From the NCBI GenBank assembly GCA_945910005.1, contig CAMDTW010000316.1, forward strand, positions 30,001 to 94,000: a DNA stretch of 64,000 nt, written 5' to 3'. Numbering within the stretch: the stretch's first letter is position 1; the number at the start of each line of letters is the position of its first letter. The notes beneath the pieces are model-generated. The model saw nothing but the letters and a program-made list of their open reading frames with translations, searched no databases and was not told the origin of the DNA. Positions 34,650 to 46,889 of the stretch are shown piece by piece. Source of the stretch: Isoperla grammatica. Its lineage: Eukaryota > Arthropoda > Insecta > Plecoptera > Perlodidae. Position numbers and translations under genes: made by a program.

Positions 34650-34812
34650 TATTGTAATAATATAAACCACGATCTCTGCGAATCCTGGCTTGGGCACCGA
34701 TGACATGTGTTGGTTTTTCATTCTCATAGTCAACCACTCATCGTCTCGATTAGCCTCGTTGCAAAAATATGGGACGTAAACCACAAGTATCATCATCGTA
34801 ATAATAATTATC
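34650..34812 (+). mobile_element. SINE family B, 3' part
   Basis: Matches 31470-31590 (AAACCACG, GGCACCGATGACATGTG, CACTCATCGTCTCGAT). It then continues to a full 3' end, TATGGGACGTAAACCAC plus (ATC)n. The block CTCATCGTCTCGATTAGC and the GACGTTAAGCC-like end are shared with family A, so the two families have the same 3' tail and probably the same LINE partner. Confidence 0.65.
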
Positions 34813-35431
34813 ATAATATGTATGTGTGTTATTATGTATGAAGGTGTTGTTCGTGATATATGTTATTCGTGACTGAAAGATTTATTCTACATCGTATTCG
34901 TATGACCACAGATATGGCCATCATCACTCGCATGTGTGAACAAGCAGTGAAAAGAACCCTGTCCGGCCGTTAAAACTTATTTGAAATTTTTACAATGCCA
35001 CTGCCTACAGGGATGGGCTGGCCGAGTTCCTTCTATTCAAGGCTAACCGCTCACAGACCCGCCGCATTCTTGTTCGGCACTCTGAACGAACAAGTCGCAG
35101 GCATTGGACACATCAAGTCGCAGGTGTAGAAGACAAGAGTTTCAACTTTCAACGCTGATATTCTTAACTTTTGTTTCAGTACCATACCATACGATTGTAT
35201 TTTGTTGTGTTGCAGATGATCTTGCCTACATGAAGTTGGTCTAGAGCTGATTGTTTCAACGCTCAGTTGTCAAAAATTAGCAATATACATCTATTTCTGT
35301 TTCAGACCTCGCTCACCACCAATCTGTCATGCTGGAAATCATATTTTCTAGTGACGGCAACCATGTCGAAATATATTATTACTGCGATTCAGCTTCATAT
35401 TAGGCACCTAATACAACTTCTCTGTTTCAAC
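34813..35431. other. Unassigned sequence leading into the 60-bp array
   Basis: TTTGTTTCAG (near 35180) and TTTCTGTTTCAG (near 35300) are single acceptor-like phrases resembling the array that follows. No exon recognised. Confidence 0.4.
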
Positions 35432-35979
35432 TTGCTGACGTTATCACTGCGATTTAACTTGATATACTATACACAACTTCTCTGTTTCAGATTGCTGGCG
35501 CTATCATTGCGATTAAACTTGATATAATATACAAAACTTCTCTGTTTCAGATTGCTGGCGCTATCACTGCGATTAAACTTGATATAATATACAAAACTTC
35601 TCTGTTTCAGATTGCTGGCGCTATCATTGCGATTAAACTTGATATAATATACAAAACTTCTCTGTTTCAGATTGCTGGCGCTATCACTGCGATTAAACTT
35701 GATATAATATACAAAACTTCTCTGTTTCAGATTGCTGGCGCTATCACTGCGATGAAACTTGATATAATATACAAAACTTTTCTGTTTCAGATTGCTGACA
35801 TTATCACTGCGATTAAACTTGATATAATATACAAAACTCCTCTGTTTCAGATTGCTGGCGCTATCACTGCGATTAAACTTGATATAATATACAAAACTTT
35901 TCTGTTTCAGATTGCTGACGTTATCACTGCGATTTAACTTGATATAATGTAGAAAACTTCTCTGTTTCAGATTGCTGAC
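35432..35979. repeat. Tandem array, 60-bp unit, about 9 copies
   Basis: The phrase CTTCTCTGTTTCAGATTGCT recurs every 60 bases exactly. Because 60 is divisible by three, one frame stays open through several units (for example 35752-35937), giving a 20-residue repeat. Each unit contains a pyrimidine tract plus CAG, a good splice-acceptor consensus. No matching donor-exon structure is visible, so I treat it as non-coding satellite. Confidence 0.95.
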
Positions 35980-36977
35980 AAAAACGTTTGCTATACTTTA
36001 CATATACATCAGAATTGTAAATTTATCAACGCTGTGGTAATTCGACGAATTATATGGTAGAATTACATCTACTGTATATTTGTTATGTTACAACCAGAAT
36101 ATTACAATCGCAAAAACGTTTGCTTCTTTACATATACATCAGAATTGTAAATTTATCAACGCTGTGGTAATTCGACGAATTATATGGTAGAATTACATCT
36201 ACTGTATATTTGTTATGTTACAACCAGAATATTACAATCGCAAAAACGTTTGCTTCTTTACATATACATCAGAATTGTAAATTTATCAACGCTGTGGTAA
36301 TTCGACGAATTATATGGTAGAATTACATCTACTGTATATTTGTCATGTTACAACCAGAATGTTACAATCGCAAAAACGTTTGCTTCTTTACATATACATC
36401 AGAATTGTAAATTTATCAACGCTGTGGTAATTCGACGAATTATATGGTAGAATTACATCTACTGTATATTTGTTATGTTACAACCAGAATGTTACAATCG
36501 CAAAAACGTTTGCTTCTTTACATATACATCAGAATTGTAAATTTATCAACGCTGTGGTAATTCGACGAATTATATGGTAGAATTACATCTACTGTATATT
36601 TGTTATGTTACAACCAGAATGTTACAATCGCAAAAACGTTTGCTTCTTTACATATACATCAGAATTGTAAATTTATCAACGCTGTGGTAATTCGACGAAT
36701 TATATGGTAGAATTACATCTACTGTATATTTGTTATGTTACAACCAGAATGTTACAATCGCAAAAACGTTTGCTTCTTTACATATACATCAGAATTGTAA
36801 ATTTATCAACGCTGTGGTAATTCGACGAATTATATGGTAGAATTACATCTACTGTATATTTGTTATGTTACAACCAGAATGTTACAATCGCAAAAACGTT
36901 TGCTTCTTTACATATACATCAGAATTGTAAATTTATCAACGCTGTGGTAATTCGACGAATTATATGGTAGAATTAGC
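35980..36977. repeat. Tandem array, 130-bp unit, about 7.6 copies
   Basis: CAAAAACGTTTGCTTC recurs at 36111, 36241, 36371, 36501, 36631, 36761 and 36891, an exact 130-base period. Units are almost identical, so the expansion is recent or the array is kept uniform. It joins the 60-bp array with no spacer at 35980. Confidence 0.96.
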
Positions 36978-37137
36978 CTACATCTACTGCCAATTGGTAA
37001 TATTAAAAGTTGGATCGTGAAATCACAATTCAAGAAATAAATTAACTTGGACATGCACGTTGCAATTTTACAAACATTAATGTAATTCAACAACACAACG
37101 TAGGTATCATTACATTCATGGTGTAGTTGTAAAAAAA

Positions 37138-37180
37138 CATATAATGTATATGGCAGCTCTGCTGCCATATACATTATATG
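37138..37180. repeat. Perfect hairpin, 19-bp arms and 5-base loop
   Basis: CATATAATGTATATGGCAG, a 5-base loop CTCTG, then the exact inverse. No T run or gene next to it explains it. Confidence 0.9.
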
Positions 37181-37470
37181 TAAAATGACATGCGTTTTTT
37201 CCACAGTGTGTGATATGAGCGGGGTGAGCGTTGTAATGTCACCAGTAAAGTTTAACCAGTAAACGTGTAAATCAGTGTAACGTCAGTTAAAATAATTATA
37301 TTCAGTAGTTATTGGAGTACAGATTGTTTATATTAATTCGATTTGCATATCTTTGAGAGGTTTATTTGGTGTTATGGCGAATTAACCGATATTTAATTTA
37401 TGCTTTTAAATTTTACAAAATTTCTTACTATCAATCATCTTCTTTTATAAAATATATTTTTTCAATGAGG

Positions 37471-37662
37471 TTAAGTTATCATTTGCAAACGCGTATTTAT
37501 TATTAATTGTAGACACGTCATACCTTGAAAATGGTTGCCGTTGTTACGTAGGCCTACTGCTCGTGCTCGTCGTACCGGCCCGAAGTCATCGTCGGAAGAA
37601 TCGCTGGATATAACCATTATTTCTGCTATTTCTGCGTCTGTAATAAAATTATCTAGTGCCAC
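37471..37662 (-). CDS. Candidate first exon of an acidic protein
   Basis: On the minus strand an ATG at 37662 opens a frame of MALDNFITDAEIAEI, then an acidic S-S-D-S-S-D-D-D stretch and a basic R-R-A-R-A. It reaches a good donor, CAAG|GTATGA, near 37516, after which the frame is probably intron. The small acidic and basic layout is seen in first exons of PIF-type transposase genes, but I cannot identify it. No following exon was found downstream. Low confidence that it is real. Confidence 0.25.
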   Translation of the reverse strand: MALDNFITDAEIAEIMVISSDSSDDDFGPVRRARAVGLRNNGNHFQGMTCLQLIINTRLQMIT

Positions 37663-38480
37663 TTAAACGCGAAAACCAAGAAATCTTTCCTTTTACTTTG
37701 CTTGACAAGGTAATACATTTTTCATACATTATATTGTTTAGTAGACGAACAAACACCAATTAATGGTGTGTGACTGTGTGATATCCCCGATTGTCTGCGT
37801 GACTTTAGAATTTCTGAGTGGATAAGACCAGATTGTGCCTTGTGCGTGAATACTTGCAGGAGGTTGCTTGAAGCAACGGAGGACTAGAGAAGCAACATAA
37901 TATTATAATGAAACTACGAATGAATGAAAGAATTGTTGGGTGTTAAACGGCGCGTCATCATCTTGCGTACTTTCGCCATGAAACTTCGAGTATTAATGTA
38001 ACATACCAGTAATGTGTCACATTACCATACCTAGTGGAGAGATAGATTATCTGAGAGGCGTGTGTGCAATAACAATGAGTATATATAGTGCAGGTTCAAC
38101 TGGTACAGTAGAAGAATGGTTTTGGGTATACTGCACATTGTTTGTTCACTATGACCAACATCCCAATATGAAGTAAATGTCAGAATCTATAAGGCGAATA
38201 GCAAGCCAAAAAGTAGGCAACACTGTTTTTTTTTTTTTTTTTTACCAACAAATGAATATCATGTATCAAGACGTGAAAAAAACCGTGTTGCAGGAAGTAC
38301 GAATACAAGTCTAAATATGATTGTGTTGAGTGTATCCTTCCATTATTATATAATAGCTAATGAGTGAGTATACCTCTCTTAGAACAGAGTTATGAGATTA
38401 TTGAAAACACATAATATAAAATAGTATAGTTGGCACTCACCAGTAGGTCTAGTAGCTGCTGGCAGGTAACCAGACCGTGG
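37663..38480. other. Sequence 3' of the MULE-like gene
   Basis: AT-rich with a poly-T run at 38227-38243. No gene seen. Confidence 0.4.
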
Positions 38481-39703
38481 TCAAGATCTATTGTCACGGC
38501 TGGGGGTGCGAGGTGGGGGGTATGTCCTTGAGGTTGAGGTGGAAGGTCTTGAGGAAGTAGGTTGTATTGGAATCAACTGACGGACTACAGGAAAATGTGA
38601 GGCCGATGGTTCGGATCGACGGATATGTGATGTTCTCAGGATAGAGTAAAGGGAGTGCGTCAGTGGGGCGTCAATGTCTTGTACCATGTCGTCGTCTTGT
38701 ACCATGTCGTCGTCGTGTTGTACCGGTATGTCGTCGTGTTGTACCGGTATGTCGTCGTGTTGTACCATGTCGTCGTCTTGTACCATGTCGTCGTCGTTTT
38801 GTACCGGTATGTCGTCGTGTTGTACCGGTATGTCGTCGTGTTGTACCGGTATGTCGTCGTGTTGTACCGGTATGTCGTCGTTTTGTACCGGTATGTCGTC
38901 GTGGTGTACCGGTATGTCGTCGTGGTGTACCGGTATGTCGTCGTGTTGTACCGGTATGTCGTCATCTTGTACCATATCGTCGTCTTGTACCGGTATGTCG
39001 TCGTGTTGTACCGGTATGTCGTCGTGTTGTACCATGTCGTCGTCTTGTACCATGTCGTCGTCGTTTTGTACCGGTATGTCGTCGTGTTGTACCGGTATGT
39101 CGTCGTGTTGTACCGGTATGTCGTCGTGTTGTACCGGTATGTCGTCGTTTTGTACCGGTATGTCGTCGTGGTGTACCGGTATGTCGTCGTCTTGTACCGG
39201 TATGTCGTCGTGTTGTACCGGTATGTCGTCGTCTTGTACCGGTATGTCGTCGTCTTGTACTGGTATGTCGTCGTCTTGTACCGGTATGTCGTCGTGTGGT
39301 ACCGGTATGTCGTCAGCTTGTACCGGTATGTCGTCGTGTTGTACCGGTATGTCGTCGTGTTGTACCGGTATGTCGTCGTGTTGTACCGGTATGTCGTCAG
39401 CTTGTACCGGTATGTCAATGTCTTGTTGTGCGTCAATCTGTCCTTGGAAGTCGTCGTTGTCATCGTCATCCTCAATGTAGCCAGCACGTAGTACAAATGC
39501 TGCCTGAGCATTGTCAGTCGTGTGACTGACTGCACTGAGGAAGTCCGCAGTATTTATTTGCTCCCTGTCGTAGAGCGATGTGGCGCGTTCAATGCGAGCA
39601 TCTTGTTGTTGGGTCGCACGCATTGGTACCGGGAGTCGCTCTACTCCGCCGTGGAGCCGTTTGGCTAGTGTGTCAAACTCACTAGCCAACTCTATCAAAT
39701 GGG
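38481..39703 (-). CDS. MULE-like transposase gene, last exon with heptad array
   Basis: On the minus strand TTTATTTCCAG at 39704 is a good acceptor. The exon starts in the frame set by the preceding exon (donor at 40213), joining as W-E-F-T|T-H-L-I-E-L. Its first 90 residues (ASEFDTLAKRLHGG, then a dFL-x-A-V-like motif) resemble the C-terminus of MULE-type transposase-like proteins. A long low-complexity region follows, built of D-D-I-P-V-Q-x heptads, with variants such as D-D-M-V-Q. A Ser/Pro/Arg-rich tail ends at a TGA (38481-38483). The heptads make the protein strongly acidic. I cannot tell a domesticated gene from a transposon gene; no terminal repeats were found. Confidence 0.7.
38665..39418. 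repeat. 21-bp coding minisatellite (7-residue repeat)
   Basis: About 35 units of the pattern TGTCGTCGTGTTGTACCGGTA. On the minus strand they encode D-D-I-P-V-Q plus H, D, N or A. A larger block containing two D-D-M-V-Q variants occurs twice (about 38755-38960 and 39025-39180), so part of the array was duplicated as a unit. All other frames are also open, a result of the period being a multiple of three. Confidence 0.95.
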
Positions 39704-39779
39704 CTGGAAATAAACGTAATATTAATTAATTACTATATATTACATATTAAAAATTATGTTTACATTATATAGTACAGTA

Positions 39780-39918
39780 GTTGGTTTTGGTTTTGTTATG
39801 ATTGTTATTTGTGATTTCATTAATATTAATTATTTGCATAGCCTAGTTCTATTTACTGTCCATCTTTGTAACTCTGTTTCTATAACTGAATAGGATAGAT
39901 ATTAAATAAATAAATAAA
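39780..39918 (+). repeat. 3' end of a plus-strand LINE with (AAAT)n tail, copy 2
   Basis: Same terminal phrases as at 13430-13551, ending in (AAAT)n. A C run of about 20 bases (39919-39938) follows. It lies in an intron of the MULE-like gene, in the opposite orientation. Confidence 0.7.
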
Positions 39919-39938
39919 TCCCCCCCCCCCCCCCCCCC

Positions 39939-40213
39939 CACAAAAAAAAACTGGCGTTCATGACATAAAATGCACAAAAGAGATTTTTTTATTGATAGAT
40001 ATAAATAATCATTAAATACACACAGTGACAGGAGGAATAGTGAATGGTATGATAGCTACGAGGAAATTACCCCGACTGTATATTTTACAATAATTGTAGG
40101 CCTATCATAGTTTTAAATTTGAATAATACCTACAGCTGAATAGGAAACACACTAGGAAATAAGTGTTTGTTGCCATGCCCGTTAATGTATGGGCAACAGT
40201 AGTAACTACTTAC
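39939..40213. other. Intron sequence of the MULE-like gene
   Basis: AT-rich and non-coding. It starts, on the minus strand, with a strong donor, GTAAGT at 40213. Confidence 0.5.
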
Positions 40214-40565
40214 TAGTGAATTCCCATATCCCTGGGTGGATGACGTCGAATTTGCCCACTAGCGTGCTGTGGAATGCCTCGACTCGATTGTTGGTTCGGC
40301 GTGGTTGGCGGTGAACGGACAACACATCCACGCCCACCCGTTCCAACCACTGCCGTTGGATGTAACGAAGCCATGGATCGAGGTGCACCAACACCTGGTT
40401 ATTGTTGGCGTACGCACGCACGTGGCTCCACCCTTCCACGATCTTGTTCGGCGGAAGTAATGGCAAGGACATAGCCATGCTCACAGCCTTTTTTGCTGGT
40501 CCATTTTGGGTCAGCAGGTCAATTTGACGTAGTTGACGTAGTTGACGTAGTTTCCTGAGCAATGC
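40214..40565 (-). CDS. MULE-like transposase gene, exon c
   Basis: Acceptor ATATTGTAG at 40566 and donor CTA|GTAAGT at 40213 bound a frame of 117 codons plus one base. The frame has a repeated K-L-R-Q-L-R-Q segment, A-M-S-L-P-L-L-P, W-S-H-V-R-A-Y and W-L-R-Y-I-Q-R-Q-W. It ends with T-N-N-R-V-E-A-F-H-x-x-L and H-P-G-I-W-E-F. The T-N-N-x-x-E-x-F-H motif with the following H-P-x-x-W is characteristic of the C-terminal catalytic part of MULE-type transposases; the Glu is the likely third acidic residue. The 3' phase fits exon d. The 5' phase does not fit exon b, so a small exon between them, expected to carry the G-C-x-F-H motif, is missing or unseen. Confidence 0.72.
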
Positions 40566-41972
40566 CTACAATATTTGAACAAATTATATATAAAACTATC
40601 TATAGAGGACTCAAAACTAACATAGATAGCGCTGCTAAGCAACCTCCTTTCAGCGCCATTGATGAATAATAACAATACAACAACAATGAAAATTGACAGC
40701 TAGACCACTCCTAATAGAAGTTTATTTTCTTGCCACCAGAATGCGTCTAGTGTATTTTGAGTGCTCTATATTGAATAACAAAAATAACAACACAAAAATA
40801 AGTATTATATTGCAACGTTTGAAAACAATAGGTTTATATTGACGATTAAACAATGGACATTAATATTGTCTATGGTACCATTATACTTAAACGGTTAGCT
40901 ACAGCTTCCTATCATTATGTGTATTATAAGTAATCTCGCTTTATTTACACGTCATACGTTTACATTGCAAATATGTGTATTAGCCCCCCATAAGACATGG
41001 GTTCTCGCTGGAGGGGGCCTTAAGTAATTTTTTTTATCTTTGACGGATGGTAAAGTATGTGAAGATTAACATCAACAGACAATACTATTTCTTTGCAATA
41101 TTTAACAAATATTGCCAAGTGATGGTGGGAACCAGACTCAGTAGTTGGTACAGGGCAGATATTGATTGGTTTAAATTAAATTAAAGTAACGCAGAACTAA
41201 CACAAAAACTAAAACTAAAACTGTTATTGTCTAATAAAATGTATTATACTAAAAATAGCAATGCGAACTATTTTTTCTTTGACAATGCAAAAATTCTTTC
41301 AGCTAGCCACACTGCAAAATACGTTTCATATAACATAAAATACTAACTTATTTCAGTATGTACATCCTTCAGACTGCTGCATGTACAAAACAAAAAATAA
41401 ACAGTCTAAGCGTCGAGTAAAATGATATGCATAGTGAAATGTCTTTTCTGTGTTGTTGACTTTTGTTGTTAAGTGTCTGTTTGTATTTGTATTTGTTTAT
41501 GATTTTAATGTCATGTGTGAAGAAACTGTTAAATAAGTTTGTAATACAATTTTAGACTTTTCGAATGCCAATCATCCTCGTTGAGTTTGCTAAAACATTC
41601 TATTCTAAACGATGCCGATAAACGTATGTATATTGCTGGCCATACATGGCCATATTGGCAATTACATTTTAAAATCCATGGATTCTGTTACCAATAAACA
41701 TCTTTGAACACATTTGTCATTTATTAATACTCTTTTAAATACAAGAAAATAAATCCTTGGAAGTGATTTCAGAACATTCTTTCTTTCTTGTAATTTTATG
41801 ACAGATTTGACATCTTTGACAGATGACAGATGATTTGACAGATTTGACGCATCGTTGTTAATCATCCATTGTTATACCGGTCACTGTTAAATGGCATAAA
41901 ATGCTGTATGCACTTCATAAATAAATAAATCTTGTTGTATCCATAGTTCTTCCTATAAGTTTCAACTTATAC
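40566..41972. other. Intron of the MULE-like gene
   Basis: AT-rich, no exon found. A G-C-x-F-H coding segment was looked for on the minus strand and not seen. Confidence 0.45.
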
Positions 41973-42121
41973 CGTTGGACATCGGGAAACACTTCTTCAA
42001 GCGCCGATAATATCGCTTGCTCGAAGTCGCTCACAAAATGGGTTGGCCGGAACGTTGGTGGTGCGAGAACTTCCCTATATGCTGCCGCTGTTTGTTTTGT
42101 CATCAGACAATACATAACGGA
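41973..42121 (-). CDS. MULE-like transposase gene, exon b
   Basis: On the minus strand TCCTCTGTCAG at 42122 can serve as acceptor, and CAACG|GTATAAG at 41972 as donor. The frame reads M-Y-C-L-M-T-K-Q-T-A-A-A-Y, then H-F-V-S-D-F-E-Q-A-I and V-F-P-D-V-Q. In MULE transposases the phrase L-M-x-x-K-x-x-x-x-Y is followed by D-F-E, where the Asp is a catalytic residue, and by F-P. Joining exon a directly keeps the frame. The acceptor lies at the edge of a SINE inserted in the opposite orientation, so the exon border may be new. Confidence 0.72.
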
Positions 42122-42261
42122 CTGACAGAGGATGGCTCAGTGCGTCTAATTCGGGAGATGGCTGGTTCGATACCGGCCACGGGTAATCCTGACTGAAGGG
42201 TTCAATACCTCATTAAGTCGCCTGAAGAGGGGACAATTATCCCTGGACAGGTTTCCGACGA
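42118..42261 (+). mobile_element. tRNA-derived SINE family C, copy 3
   Basis: GGATGGCTCAGTGCG (A box) and GGTTCGATACC (B box) at tRNA spacing are followed by CCTGACTGAAGG and GGGGACAATTATCCC. It runs directly into the (ATT)n tract. The head is shortened between the boxes relative to 30386. Confidence 0.75.
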
Positions 42262-42294
42262 ACAATTATTATTATTATAATTATAATTATTATA

Positions 42295-42357
<63 letters not shown>

Positions 42358-42388
42358 ATTATTAATATTAGTATTATTATTATTATTA

Positions 42389-42442
<54 letters not shown>

Positions 42443-42457
42443 TTATTATTATTATTT
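42262..42457. repeat. (ATT)n tract at the 3' border of the RLE LINE
   Basis: About 65 ATT units with a few interruptions, between SINE C and the LINE 3' UTR. It may have begun as the SINE tail and then served as LINE target. Confidence 0.95.
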
Positions 42458-45400
42458 TATTGTTGCAATACATACAAACTCGGTCAAAACCGGCATAAAC
42501 ATGTTGTACGGACACAAATGTCAAGTATTTCCATGTGTTTACCTTATTAAAATCTACTTAGAACTACTTAATATATCTTCTTCTTCTTCTTCTTCTTCTT
42601 CTTCTTCTTCTTCTTCTTCTTCTTCTGCTTCTCAAATGCCCACATTTGGCTATATTCTTAATATATCATTGTCCACATTATTTTTTCCAAACCGAACTGT
42701 GGATGCTATGTACGGTCGTGGCCGATTTGTACTCATCCCAGCATTCGCTCTTTGTACGGTGGAAACCACGAAAACCACCATCGGGATGGAGAACTTCTTG
42801 AAGTCTTCATTCTTCTTAGTTCAAAAATTTTCGCACTATCCTACACGTGTTCAAAATAATTGCTTTTTGCATCTCGATGTATATGTTCGGTTGGAGACCA
42901 ATTAGTTTAATACTGTCATGGAGTTTACGTGGAACAATGCCATTTGCTGATATAATTAACGGTATAACAGTTACATTATTCTGCTTCCACAACCTTTTTA
43001 TTTCAATTGATAATTCCTTATATCTGTTTATCTTTTCCCGCCAAGTTGTCTCTACATTGTGGCATAAAGGGACGGCAACATCAATTAAAATCGTTTCTTG
43101 TTTCTTCTTGTCAATAAATATAATATCCGGTCTATTGTGATGTATGGTTTGGTCTGTAATAACTGCCCGGTCGTAATATAATTTGTAGTCTTTACTATCT
43201 AATACCTTTTCAGGCTTGTATTTGTAATACGCAGTGGTTGTGTTTATAAGTTTATACTTCATGGCTAATTTTTGATGTACAATGTTTGCAACTTGGTTAT
43301 GCCTATGAAGATAATCTGTTTGACAAAGCATTTTGCACCCAGATACGATATGTTCAATTGTTTCGCCGTTCAAATTACATTTTCTACATTTATCTTCCAC
43401 TGTGACGTCTTTCAGTATGTATTTTTTGTAATTGTTAGTCTTGATTACTTTATCTTGAATAGCGATCATAAATCCCTCTGTTTCGCTGAAAATGTCCCCG
43501 GACGTTAACCATTTGTTCGATGCTACCCTATCGACGCTATCCTTAAGAAGTTCTTTATAATGTCTGCTATGTAACATCTTTTCTGATATTCTGATCTCTT
43601 TTGCTGTGTCAGAATTTAGTTTTTGAAGCAAGTTTAAATTTCCGTCATTTAAATTGAGGGGAGAAAGCGACTTGTCTGCCGATACTATAGCTCTATGAAG
43701 TTGTGAATGTGGACATTTTGTATAAAAGTACTTTCTCAGAATTTCAATTTGTTTATAATATAAATTGTTTAAATCAATCAAGCCTCTTCCCCCTTTTTCT
43801 CTAGGTAGAGTCACTCGTTCTATTGCTGACTTAGGGTGATGACTTCTGTATTTGGTGAATGTTGTGCGGGTGAGAATTTCTAGGGCATGAAGTTCTGTCT
43901 GTGTCCAGTTAATAATTCCAAATGAATATGTTAGTACCGGTATAGCATAAGTGTTAATTGCTTTGATCTTGTTTTTACCATTCAATTGTGTTTTTAAAAT
44001 GGATCCTATTCGTTTCTTGTATGCAGAAATTAGTTTACTTTTCATCAGTTTATGATCAATTCGTTTAGCCTGCGCAAATCCTAGATATTTGTATACGTCT
44101 TCTTCGTCCATTACTCCAATCCGGTTGTCTTCGTCAATTTCAAACTCTTCTAATTTCGTAATCTTTCCTTTGATGACATGAAGTGACTTACATTTATCAA
44201 TTCCAAAATCCATACATATATCTCTACTGAATTCTAACGTTGAGTTAAGAAGATTCGTCATGTGTGTCGCATTTAAAGCATATAGCTTGAGATCGTCCAT
44301 GTAGAATAGATGTGAAAGTGTGTGGCAAACCGTATTACCGTCCTTTATCTTGAAACCATGTGTAGATTTGTTTAGTATATGAGATAATGGATTTAATGAA
44401 AGACAAAACCATAACGCACTAAACGAGTCACCTTGAAAAATACCTCGTCGGATGTTAACTGGGTCAGTACATATCTGCTCTTTGCCTACGTTTAACTTTA
44501 ATGTTGTTTTCCAACTCGTCATCGCTGTCCGCAAAAAGTTTACTATCAATGGGTTTACTTTATAAATTTCCAGTATCTGTATTAGCCACGAATGTGGTGA
44601 CGAATCATACGCTTTCTTGTAATCAATATAGCTAACGTGAATGTTTCTCTTCTTGTTGAAAGCTTGGTTCATTACAACAGAATCGATAATTAATTGTTCC
44701 TTACACCCTTGCGACAATTTACGACATCCCTTTTGTTCTTCAGCTAATATATTGTGTTCTTCGCAGTGACTATATATTTTATTTGTTATGCACGATGTCA
44801 AGATTTTGTAAATAGTAGGTAAGCATGTAATTGGTCTATATTTACTTGGATTTTTGGTGTCATTATCTTTTGGTTTAAGAAATGTTATTCCTTCAGTAAA
44901 GAAATCTGGTAAATCCTTGTCTCCTAATATAAATTCATTAAGACATTTAGCAATCTGGGTGTGCATGTTTGAAAACTTCTTGTACCAAAAATTTTGAATG
45001 TTATCGTTACCGGGTGCTTTCCAATTATGAGTATTTCGTATCGTTGATTTTATATCATTTACACTGATGCCATCAAATGTCATTTCTTCGATATCACTCA
45101 TTGCCTCGATTTCATCTTGAATCCATGTTGCATTGTGATTGTGCATTAATGGGTTACTCCATATCCCACCCCAAAACTGTTCAATCTCTGTCTTCGATGG
45201 TATACCATTGCCTACTATTTCTTCTTTATTGTTAATTTGCTGATAGAATTCTTTTTCTTTTTCTTTAAACATTTCGTTTTGTTCCTTTCTATCACTACAC
45301 TCTTTATATCTTCGTAGTCTTTTGGCTAATGCACTTACTTTTTGCTTTAGAGTATCCAAATATTCGTTTGTAGCCTCGTTCGGTGTTTCATGTATAGTAT

Positions 45401-46889
45401 GGATTTTAAACCTTTCAAATATGTGTTGGCAATAGTGTAATATCTTTTTAGATCTATTACCCATCCTGAATTGTTCTAATCTCCCAATATCTCTCCTTAA
45501 CTCGTTGATGCGTTTGACTAATCTTCGTTCCCATTTTGGAGTCTTATTTGTTTTTATGTTCTGAGAATGTACCAACTTCATTTTTAATCCTAATTGTCTG
45601 ACCACTGCTACGGCTCCACAATATATTGCTGCATGCACTTCCTCAAACGACAATTCTTTCTTCGCGTAATCTAACAATATATGTGCGTTCATTACGTGCA
45701 TTACTATGTCCATTTGCTTAGACTGTTTAGGTTTAGGAATTCTAGGTCTCTTGTTCGGTTCTATATGTGCAAATTCTGACAAAGCATTTTCAAAAGCTAA
45801 ATGTAATATGTTCTTTAACTCGTCTATTTCTTGTGTGTTTCCTCTTGTATTCTCTTCTTGTTCAATGTTATTAATAGGTGGATGTTGGTGATGTACCTCT
45901 TGTGTGTTCTGGCCTTCTGGTAGATCTACTTGTTCGATTAATTCTTGTCGTAGATGGTCACCGTTTCTTGATGCTTCCATGATGTGCTCCTCGTTCGCCA
46001 AATCCTCTTCATTTTCTTGATCTATTTGTAGTTCTTCCTCTACTTCATGTCTTATTACGTTCAATAGATTAAATGGTAGCATACCATTACTTACAATTAT
46101 TCTCCTTTGGTCTGCTACTCTTTGTTCGGTTACATCTACTAATGGGTATTCACGTGTAAACGCTCGGTGCAGTTCTTGTCGATATCCAACTAATCTAGTT
46201 TCTAATAACGTAATTCTATAGTAGTTGCGCATCACACAAATGTTCATATTATCTGTCCATTTGATACGCTGCCTCACTCTTCCAGATTTGGTGGTCTGTT
46301 GCGATAATACATCAGAAGCATCCATAATCTGTTTGTTTATTTACTAAATGTCAAAGTTCATTGTCCTGTCAAACTAAGTTCTTTGTCACAGAAAGTTAAT
46401 ATTGTTTTTCAAAGAAATCAAAGCACTTAATGTCACACTTTTCTTTACACTCGCAACTTGGCCGTGCCCCGTCAATAAATAACACACGCAATTACAAGGC
46501 GCTGAGTTGGAGTTGAATGACAGTTTCAAATTTCACAGATTTTGAAGACGAAATCTTCTTAATTCTGGAAACAAATAAAAAGTGCTTACATACAACCGTA
46601 AAACATATATCTAGTTACAATATTATCGAATCAAATTATAAGTACAAGACCTTGACGTGTCCAGATCTAGCTTCAATCTGTCAAAATCAACACTAAATTC
46701 AACTGTTCCTATGTTTCTCAAGCAAGGCCCTGGACTAAAATGTAAGCCTACAAAATTAAACTTCTATTTATATACAAAGTAATGGATACTGGTACTTCCC
46801 TTTATGTCTTCTTGTAGTAAATCACTCGTAGATCTCAATGCCGTGAAAATTGTTGGTTGATTACAGCTTTTTCCCTTTGAAATGTGATA

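Noticed and set aside
35980..36977. Regular 130-bp repeats as a CRISPR-like array
   Set aside because: There are no unique spacers; whole units are repeated head to tail, and the genome is eukaryotic.
38655..39535. Long reading frames of 268-291 codons on both strands through the 21-bp array
   Set aside because: They are by-products of a repeat whose length is a multiple of three and which lacks stops in all frames. Only the minus-strand frame that continues into non-repeat MULE-like sequence is kept.
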